From the NCBI GenBank assembly GCA_011322755.1, contig DRLZ01000266.1, positions 1-5,040 of the forward strand: 5,040 nt of DNA, in the 5' to 3' direction. The position numbers were made by a program, and so were the translations under genes. The stretch is from Crenotrichaceae bacterium (GTDB lineage Bacteria; Pseudomonadota; Gammaproteobacteria; Methylococcales; DRLZ01). The notes below the pieces were generated by a model. That model was not told the origin of the DNA. It did no database searches and worked only from the letters and a program-made list of their open reading frames with translations. Shown in pieces: positions 1 through 5,040 of the stretch (positions within the stretch are counted from its first letter, which is position 1; the number at the start of each line of letters is the position of its first letter).

Positions 1-555
1 CAAAGTCAACGAACAACAATCATGGATAATCATCCTGCGATTGAGTACCTGGTTGCTGAAGTGAAACGCGCTCAGGCAAAAGTTAACTGGGTTAAAAAAT
101 CAGGGCTCGCGCAACCATCAATTAACTTTGGAACCACACATGAGCGTGATGATCGTCACACTGATACCAGCAACCGTTTGAATCTTGGTATTTCAGTCCC
201 ATTTGGCGGCGCTGTATTTACTGCACCAAAGGTTGCCGCAGCGAATCGACAACTTGTAGAAACAATGAGCTTGCTTGAGCAGAAGCGCAGGGACTTGCAA
301 CATGACTTGCATGAAGCTGAACATGGTATCGGTGTGGATCGAGTCAGGCTGGATATTGCTCGACAACGAAATACAATCGCCCGGAAATATCTTCAAATGA
401 GCGAAAAGGCTTTTCAGGCAGGTGAAATTCGATTACTTGATTTGATACGTATTCAGAAAGACAGTGAAACAATTAATCTGGAAGTTCATGAGGCTGAAAT
501 TTCACTGCAACGTGGGATTGCCCGCTATAACCAGGCAGTTGGTGTATTACCTTGA
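1..555 (+). CDS. Outer-membrane factor of a metal efflux RND system, TolC/CzcC-like (5' truncated by window)
   Basis: C-terminal part of an outer-membrane channel protein of the TolC/OEP family, which forms the exit duct of tripartite efflux pumps. The frame is open from base 1, and 184 residues are visible before the TGA stop. Family members are about 400-450 residues, so roughly the second OEP repeat is present. The ATG at 22 is probably internal, because the reading frame continues upstream of it and the segment around it (NHPAIEYLVAEVKRAQAKV) is a typical mid-protein OEP helix. After this helix come two predicted beta strands (visible residues about 38-45 and 59-68, the second reading LNLGISVPFGG), then a long alpha-helical stretch (about 76-150) and a closing helix. 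The ending, with AFQAGEI, LLDLIRIQ and NQAVGVLP, is characteristic of CzcC/CusC-like members. It lies 119 bp upstream of the adaptor gene on the same strand, which fits a C-B-A gene order. The family call is firm. The exact subfamily and the metal cannot be fixed from this half. Confidence 0.9.
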   Translation, partial: QSQRTTIMDNHPAIEYLVAEVKRAQAKVNWVKKSGLAQPSINFGTTHERDDRHTDTSNRLNLGISVPFGGAVFTAPKVAAANRQLVETMSLLEQKRRDLQHDLHEAEHGIGVDRVRLDIARQRNTIARKYLQMSEKAFQAGEIRLLDLIRIQKDSETINLEVHEAEISLQRGIARYNQAVGVLP

Positions 556-576
556 TTCACTGTTCAGTACACCCAT

Positions 577-612
577 TAACATAACCAGAGATTGTAACAT
601 AACCAGAAATTG
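577..612. repeat. 18-bp tandem direct repeat in the gap between the outer-membrane factor and adaptor genes
   Basis: Two adjacent 18-bp units, 577-594 and 595-612, read taacataaccagagattg and taacataaccagaaattg. They differ at one base (unit position 14, G versus A). A weaker third echo, aaccaaggttg, follows at 613-623. The repeat fills about a third of the 119-bp non-coding gap at 556-674. In the rest of that gap I see no strong hairpin with a T-run and no convincing -35/-10 pair. The repeat may be a replication-slippage duplication or a pair of protein-binding sites; the sequence alone does not decide. Confidence 0.75.
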
Positions 613-674
613 AACCAAGGTTGTCTTCGTCGCTGCTGAAAATAATCCACACCATCATACAAGTAAACTGAATT

Positions 675-1790
675 ATGCAATTTTTGTATCGTTATTTTTT
701 CATCACTGTGGCTGTTGTTGGACTGTTTAGTCATACGCTTTATGCGGACATTATCAATCTATCAGCTGAACAACAACAACGATTGGGCATTCGTACAGAA
801 CAAGTTGCTGTCAGCAACCAATCGACGTATCTCAATTTGCCTGCACGGGTTGTTGTTCCTCCTGACCAGACCTATATTGTCAGCGCGGCACAGGCAGGAA
901 TTGTGAGACAAGTGTTTGTCGGGGAGGGCGATTCTGTTGTTCATCAGCAGCGCTTGTTAGCGATGTCCAGCCCTGAGCTGTTGGGCTTGCAACAAGCTTT
1001 TTTAGAAGCGCATACTCAATTGAAACTCGCACAAAATCAGCAACAGCGCTTGCAAGCTCTTTGGGAAGAAGGCGTTATTTCCGAACGGCGCTGGCTGGAA
1101 CTTAAAAGTGCTGTACAACTTGCTCAGTCGGTTGTAAGTGAGAAACAGTCATTATTGTCTCTGGCAGGGTTAAGCAAGAAGCAAATAAACAGCCTCAGGA
1201 TTCATCACAGGTTAAATCAATCACTGAATGTGTTTGCTCCAGGTGAGGGTGTTATTATGCAGCGTCTGGTTGTCCCTGGTCAGCGTGTTGAGATAATGAC
1301 GCCATTGTTTCATCTGGCTGATTTATCATCCCTCTGGCTGGAAATTCCTGTGCCAGTACAACACATTGCTTCTGTAAAAAATGCCGATCATGTTGAAATA
1401 CAGGACAGTGATGTTTCTGCGCGCATTATTTTGCGAAGTCGAAAAGTTGATGCTGAGAATCAGACTGTTCTGGTTCGCGCATTGATTCATCAGCCACCAC
1501 CTGATGTCCGGGTTGATCAGCTGGTGAATGTGGTTTTTGTCAGAGCGACCACAACACCTCAATATCAATTGCCAATATCAGCTGTGGTCAGACAGAATGG
1601 CCAAACCTATGTGTTTGTCAGTATTGAGAATGGATTTGAAGCACGCCGTGTAAAACTAGCAAATTCTGGTCAGGCATTCGCTCTGGTTAAGTCTGGATTA
1701 TCTGCTGATGAATACATTGCCGTAAAAGGAGTTGCTGCACTTAAAGCAGTTTGGCAAACCATAGAAGAGAGTACCGGAGATAATCATTGA
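675..1790 (+). CDS. Periplasmic adaptor (membrane fusion) subunit of a heavy-metal RND efflux pump, CzcB/CusB-like
   Basis: Encodes a 371-residue adaptor that bridges the inner-membrane pump and the outer-membrane channel. Residues 1-24 form a signal peptide (Arg6, hydrophobic core about 8-18, likely cleavage LYA|D). There is no lipobox cysteine. The mature start, INLSAEQQQRLGIRTEQV, is the usual opening of metal-type adaptors. Two lipoyl half-motifs are visible: about 66-98 (VSAAQAGIVRQVFVGEGDSV, then LLAMSSPEL) and about 185-216 (FAPGEGVIMQRLVVPGQRV). They flank an alpha-helical hairpin at about 100-165. A beta-barrel (about 218-290) and a membrane-proximal domain (about 295-356, LPISAVVRQNGQTYVFV) follow. 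The size is compact, similar to CusB and shorter than CzcB. The mature N-terminus has no His-rich stretch and no Met cluster of the kind used by CusB. An in-frame TGA at 669-671 makes 675 the furthest-upstream ATG, but it has no clear Shine-Dalgarno. The stop overlaps the pump start. Confidence 0.93.
   Translation: MQFLYRYFFITVAVVGLFSHTLYADIINLSAEQQQRLGIRTEQVAVSNQSTYLNLPARVVVPPDQTYIVSAAQAGIVRQVFVGEGDSVVHQQRLLAMSSPELLGLQQAFLEAHTQLKLAQNQQQRLQALWEEGVISERRWLELKSAVQLAQSVVSEKQSLLSLAGLSKKQINSLRIHHRLNQSLNVFAPGEGVIMQRLVVPGQRVEIMTPLFHLADLSSLWLEIPVPVQHIASVKNADHVEIQDSDVSARIILRSRKVDAENQTVLVRALIHQPPPDVRVDQLVNVVFVRATTTPQYQLPISAVVRQNGQTYVFVSIENGFEARRVKLANSGQAFALVKSGLSADEYIAVKGVAALKAVWQTIEESTGDNH
1776..1779 (+). 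promoter_or_regulatory. Shine-Dalgarno (GGAG) for the TTG-started RND pump gene
   Basis: GGAG lies inside the last codons of the adaptor gene, 7 bases before the TTG at 1787. The good match and spacing support the non-ATG start. The resulting N-terminus (MIAELTRWALSQRLL) also matches where CzcA-type pumps normally begin, just before the first membrane helix. Confidence 0.75.
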
Positions 1791-4700
1791 TTGCTGAATT
1801 AACCCGCTGGGCGCTCAGTCAACGCTTGTTGATCATATTGTTGACGCTGTTGCTGATTGTCGCTGGTTATTTTGCACAGCACAGCTTGCCGGTTGATGCT
1901 TTTCCGGATATTTCGCCAACCCAGGTGAAAATTATCATAAAAGCGCCAGGAATGACTCCGCAAGAGGTTGAATCCAGAATAACCGCTCCGCTTGAAGTTG
2001 AGCTGCTGGGTATTCCAAAGCAGAAAATGCTACGCTCCATTGCCAAATATGCACTCATGGATATCACCCTGGATTTTGAAGAAGGCACCGATATTTACTG
2101 GGCGCGCCAACAGGTTGCTGAACGCTTGAATACAGTCTGGGGTGATTTGCCCGATGGCATTGATGGTGGAATCGCACCTTTAACAACACCGCTGGGCGAG
2201 ATGTTTATGTTCACAGTCGAGAGTGACACATTATCACTCATGCAAAGACGCAATGCGCTGGACTGGATTATCCGTCCTGCATTGCGTACAGTTCCCGGTG
2301 TTGCCGATGTGAATGCGTTAGGCGGGCTGGTACGCAGTTTTGAGGTGATTCCGGATTATGCTGCGTTGAGTGCGCGCAATATCACCTTGCAGGATATCAT
2401 CACTGCTCTGGAAAACAATAACCGCAACGATGGAGCGGGACGTATTGACCGAGGTGAAGAAACTTTACTGGTTAGAGCAGAGGGCCGAATTCAGACACTG
2501 GATGATATCCGCAACATTATTGTCGCTAATGTGAATGGTATTCCCGTGAGTATGGCTGATGTCGCAAAGCTTAGAATTGGTGCCTTAAGTCGGTATGGTG
2601 CGCTGAGTAAAAACGGTCAGGCAGAAGCAGTTGAAGGGCTGGTGTTAAGCTTGAGAGGAGCAAACGCACGTCAATTAGTGGTGGATTTGCAAGACAAGCT
2701 GGATGAATTAAAGCCAGCACTACCTGAAGGACTCAATGTCAAGGTATTTTATAGCCGTGGCGATCTCGTCAATCGCGCATTGTATACCGTGGTCGAAGCG
2801 TTGTTAATAGCGGTGATATTGGTACTGGGATTATTACTGGTGTTTCTCGGCAATATCCGTGCGTCAATAACCGTTGCCTTTATCTTGCCGCTCTCGGCGC
2901 TGAGTACTTTTTTGTTGATGCAACAGTTTGAGCTTTCTGCCAATTTAATGAGCCTTGGTGGATTGGCAATCGCAATCGGGATGCTGGTTGATTCTGCTGT
3001 AGTTGTGGTTGAGAACATTCAGACCCAGTTAGCTGAAAGCGCTGGCAAGCAAAAGTTGCCGCAGCTGCATATCATCTACCGTGCAGTCAGTGAGATTGGC
3101 GTGCCAATTACTTCCGGCATCATCATTATTATCATTGTGTTTTTACCGTTGCTGACACTTGAAGGACTTGAAGGAAAATTATTTTCTCCTGTCGCATTTA
3201 CCATAGTTTTCGCACTTGCGGCTGCGTTATTGCTGTCGTTAACCGTAATTCCAGTGATTGCATCATTTCTGATCAAACAGGTTGATGAACAACAACCGTG
3301 GTTAATCCGTCAATTACTTCATTTGTATCAGCCGATTCTGCGTTGGTGTCTTGATAACAGTCGCACGGTGATACTCCTGAGTGTTTTTCTGTTCATCATC
3401 GCCATGTTTATTTTTACACGTATCGGCAGTACATTTTTGCCAACCATGGACGAAGGAGACATTGTTGTTCAGACTGAAAAACTCCCTTCAATTACTCTGC
3501 AACAGTCTGTGGCACTGGATCTTGCAGTACAAAAAGCCATCCTCGATCAGATACCGGAAGTGATTGATATCATTTCCCGCACAGGCTCGGATGAAATCGG
3601 GCTGGATCCGATGAGTCTGAATGAAACTGATAACTTTCTTGTACTTAAGCCTAGAGACCAGTGGCAAGTTTCTGATAAGCAAGAACTACTCGACAAAATC
3701 AGGGCTGTACTGGATCAATTACCAGGCGTTGCCTATAGTTTTACCCAGCCAATCGAAATGCGTGTCGGGGAAATGCTAACCGGCTCCCGTGGTGATGTGG
3801 CAATTAAAATATTTGGTCCTGAACTTGGTATGCTCAATCAGTTAGCATCCACAGTGGCTGATGTTGTTTCCGGAATGCAGGGTGCGACGGATGTGTTTAC
3901 CCGTGAAAATGAAGGGATGCAGTATCAACGCGTGGTCATCGATCGTTACCATGCAGGACGCTTGGGCATTGATGTTGATGCCATTGAAACTTTATTACAC
4001 TCTCGTTATGCAGGTCTGACGCTAGGCATTGTTCAGGAAGGCATCCAGCGCACACCATTGATTCTACGTGGTGATATAAACCAGACAGCATTGTCAGAAA
4101 TTAAAATCAGCACTGAAACTGGCGCCAATATTACACTTGATCAAATTGTGCACCTCGAGGAAGTTGAAGGTGTTGTGTCAATTAAACGTGAACGCGGACA
4201 GCGTTTTTCTGTGGTGCAAACGAATGTAAGCGGACGTGATCTGGTCGGCTTCGTCGATCAGGCAAAACAACGTGTTACAGATCAGGTTAATCTACCCAGA
4301 GGCTATTACATGACCTGGGGCGGACAATTTGAAAATCAGCAACGCGCAGCAGCCAGACTGACGATTGTTGTTCCGGTATCAATTGGTCTGATTTTCCTGC
4401 TGCTCAACGCAACGTTTGGTTCTAGCCGACAAGCAATTCTGATTCTGACTAATGTGCCACTGGCGATGATCGGCGGGATTGTTGGCTTGTGGTTGTCTGG
4501 AGAATACCTTTCGGTATCAGCGTCAGTCGGCTTCATCGCCTTACTTGGTATCGCCGTTTTGAATGGTGTGGTGATGGTCACCCATTTTAATCAGTTACGG
4601 GTTACCGGGATGCGAATTGAAGATGTTGTTATTCAAGGCTCGATGCGACGTTTGCGTCCAGTGCTAATGACAGCAACCATGGCAATAGCCGGGTTGATTC

Positions 4701-4843
4701 CCTTGCTGTTTGCAACCGGCCCTGGTTCTGAAATACAAAAACCACTAGCTGTCGTCGTGGTTGGCGGTCTTGTCACTTCAACCATGTTGACACTGGTTGT
4801 CCTACCCATCCTCTATCGACGTTTCGGCGTAACACCGTCATGA
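1787..4843 (+). CDS. czcA: Heavy-metal-efflux RND transporter, inner-membrane pump subunit (CzcA/CusA family)
   Basis: Proton-driven RND pump of 1018 residues, close to the usual 1020-1070 of the HME group, and apparently intact. TM1 is at about 12-30. The first porter/docking loop (31-330) opens with the family hallmark LPVDAFPDISPTQVKI. TM2-TM6 lie at about 332-496. TM4 carries AIGMLVDSAVVVVEN (396-410) with Asp402, Glu409 and Asn410, the proton-relay residues of the family. TM7 is at about 527-546. The second large loop (547-857) contains LPTMDEGD (551-558), DPMSLNETDNFLVLKPRDQW and FTQPIEMRVGEML. TM8-TM12 lie at about 858-1010, with the conserved GFIALLGIAVLNGVVM and RLRPVLMTA. Translation starts at TTG, overlapping the adaptor stop by 4 bases (TTGA), with GGAG 7 bases upstream. 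The symbol is a family-level label. The TM4 signature has AIG where classic CzcA has DFG, so the metal is not settled; the porter loop looks more like divalent-cation pumps than CusA. Confidence 0.95.
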   Translation: MIAELTRWALSQRLLIILLTLLLIVAGYFAQHSLPVDAFPDISPTQVKIIIKAPGMTPQEVESRITAPLEVELLGIPKQKMLRSIAKYALMDITLDFEEGTDIYWARQQVAERLNTVWGDLPDGIDGGIAPLTTPLGEMFMFTVESDTLSLMQRRNALDWIIRPALRTVPGVADVNALGGLVRSFEVIPDYAALSARNITLQDIITALENNNRNDGAGRIDRGEETLLVRAEGRIQTLDDIRNIIVANVNGIPVSMADVAKLRIGALSRYGALSKNGQAEAVEGLVLSLRGANARQLVVDLQDKLDELKPALPEGLNVKVFYSRGDLVNRALYTVVEALLIAVILVLGLLLVFLGNIRASITVAFILPLSALSTFLLMQQFELSANLMSLGGLAIAIGMLVDSAVVVVENIQTQLAESAGKQKLPQLHIIYRAVSEIGVPITSGIIIIIIVFLPLLTLEGLEGKLFSPVAFTIVFALAAALLLSLTVIPVIASFLIKQVDEQQPWLIRQLLHLYQPILRWCLDNSRTVILLSVFLFIIAMFIFTRIGSTFLPTMDEGDIVVQTEKLPSITLQQSVALDLAVQKAILDQIPEVIDIISRTGSDEIGLDPMSLNETDNFLVLKPRDQWQVSDKQELLDKIRAVLDQLPGVAYSFTQPIEMRVGEMLTGSRGDVAIKIFGPELGMLNQLASTVADVVSGMQGATDVFTRENEGMQYQRVVIDRYHAGRLGIDVDAIETLLHSRYAGLTLGIVQEGIQRTPLILRGDINQTALSEIKISTETGANITLDQIVHLEEVEGVVSIKRERGQRFSVVQTNVSGRDLVGFVDQAKQRVTDQVNLPRGYYMTWGGQFENQQRAAARLTIVVPVSIGLIFLLLNATFGSSRQAILILTNVPLAMIGGIVGLWLSGEYLSVSASVGFIALLGIAVLNGVVMVTHFNQLRVTGMRIEDVVIQGSMRRLRPVLMTATMAIAGLIPLLFATGPGSEIQKPLAVVVVGGLVTSTMLTLVVLPILYRRFGVTPS

Positions 4844-5040
4844 ACCAGAATTTCAACTGCTTACTCATACTTGATGTCCCTAAAGTTCTGGAGACTGTTA
4901 TTGTTGACTGGCTGCTGGATCAGGATCTCGATCATGTCTTTACGCATTACACTGTCGATGTCTGTGGACATGATCAGACTGACATGTCTGCACTTGAAAA
5001 AGTTGACGGTCGTAAACAGGAGATTCGCTTTGAAGTGCTC
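4840..5040 (+). CDS. DUF3240-family small protein, putative PII-like accessory of the metal RND pump (3' truncated by window)
   Basis: The first 67 codons are open to the window edge, and the family is about 100 residues, so perhaps a third is missing. The ATG at 4840 overlaps the pump stop (ATGA). No Shine-Dalgarno is evident before it, which suggests translation by coupling to the pump gene. The protein starts MNQNFNCLLILDVPKVLETV and continues with IVDWLLDQ (21-28), a region with three His and one Cys (His32, His36, Cys42, His44, including a CGHD motif), and ALEKVDGRKQEIRFEVL at the visible end. The pattern LxLDVP...xxVDWLL...GH...VxGRxxxIRFEVL is what I know from DUF3240 proteins, which recur beside CzcA-type genes. 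There is no signal peptide or membrane helix, so it is probably cytoplasmic. I recall DUF3240 as belonging to the PII/GlnB-like fold group, which would suit a sensor or modulator role; that role is inference. The family assignment rests on pattern recognition of a partial protein. Confidence 0.82.
   Translation, partial: MNQNFNCLLILDVPKVLETVIVDWLLDQDLDHVFTHYTVDVCGHDQTDMSALEKVDGRKQEIRFEVL

Noticed and set aside
22..555. Complete short gene starting at the ATG at 22.
   Set aside because: The frame is open upstream to base 1, and the segment at this ATG is a mid-protein OEP helix without a signal peptide. It is the tail of a longer outer-membrane factor gene.
613..622. Small palindrome aacc-aa-ggtt as a possible terminator or operator in the gap.
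   Set aside because: The arms are only 4 bp with a 2-base loop, and no T-run follows, so it cannot form a useful RNA hairpin.
621..648. Possible promoter before the adaptor gene (TTGTCT at 621-626 with an AT-rich stretch about 16 bases later).
   Set aside because: The candidate -10 matches the consensus poorly, and AT-rich non-coding DNA gives such hits easily.
2749..3018. Antisense open frames within the pump and adaptor genes (for example 2749-3018, 3076-3276, 1326-1568 and 4336-4581 on the minus strand).
   Set aside because: They are shadows of strongly conserved genes on the other strand, with low-complexity or unrecognisable products and no independent support.
3119..3136. Six consecutive isoleucine codons (ATC/ATT run, residues 445-450 of the pump) resembling a microsatellite.
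   Set aside because: It falls in TM5, where Ile/Val-rich stretches are normal for this family, and the codons vary. It is a hydrophobic helix rather than a functional repeat.
4930..4975. Perfect 9-bp inverted repeat (GATCATGTC at 4930-4938, GACATGATC at 4967-4975) with a 28-bp spacer, and three GATC sites at 6-bp spacing at 4918-4933.
   Set aside because: It lies inside the DUF3240-like coding sequence. About one 9-bp inverted pair at this spacing is expected by chance in 5 kb, and nothing else supports an operator or hairpin.

Overview
The window carries four genes, all on the + strand, of a heavy-metal-efflux RND operon of the CzcCBA/CusCBA type. This is a tripartite pump that spans both membranes, so the host is a Gram-negative bacterium. 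Protein similarity, moderate GC content (mid-40s per cent by eye) and the presence of a DUF3240-type gene fit a proteobacterium, most likely gamma or beta. The sequence does not allow a genus call.

Layout: positions 1-555 hold the C-terminal part of an outer-membrane factor (TolC/CzcC-like), whose 5' half lies before the window. A 119-bp gap (556-674) contains an 18-bp tandem repeat and no convincing terminator or promoter. Positions 675-1790 encode a secreted periplasmic adaptor (CzcB/CusB-like). Positions 1787-4843 encode the 1018-residue inner-membrane RND pump (CzcA/CusA family), starting at a TTG codon that overlaps the adaptor stop. Positions 4840-5040 hold the first 67 codons of a small DUF3240-family protein, starting in an ATGA overlap with the pump stop and running off the window.

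How the parts work together: the RND trimer takes cations from the periplasm (and perhaps the cytoplasm) using proton motive force, the adaptor links it to the outer-membrane channel, and the metal is expelled from the cell. The fourth gene is very probably a cytoplasmic accessory or sensor of the pump. DUF3240 proteins recur next to CzcA-type pumps and, as I recall, belong to the PII-like fold group. Its function here is inferred from family and position only.

The substrate is uncertain. The porter domain looks CzcA-like (divalent metals), but the transmembrane-4 signature is AIG...VD...EN rather than the DFG...D...EN of classic CzcA/CnrA. No regulator, mobile element, RNA gene or CRISPR array is visible. 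The most interesting points are the translationally coupled small protein, the mixed substrate signature of the pump, and the tandem repeat between the first two genes.
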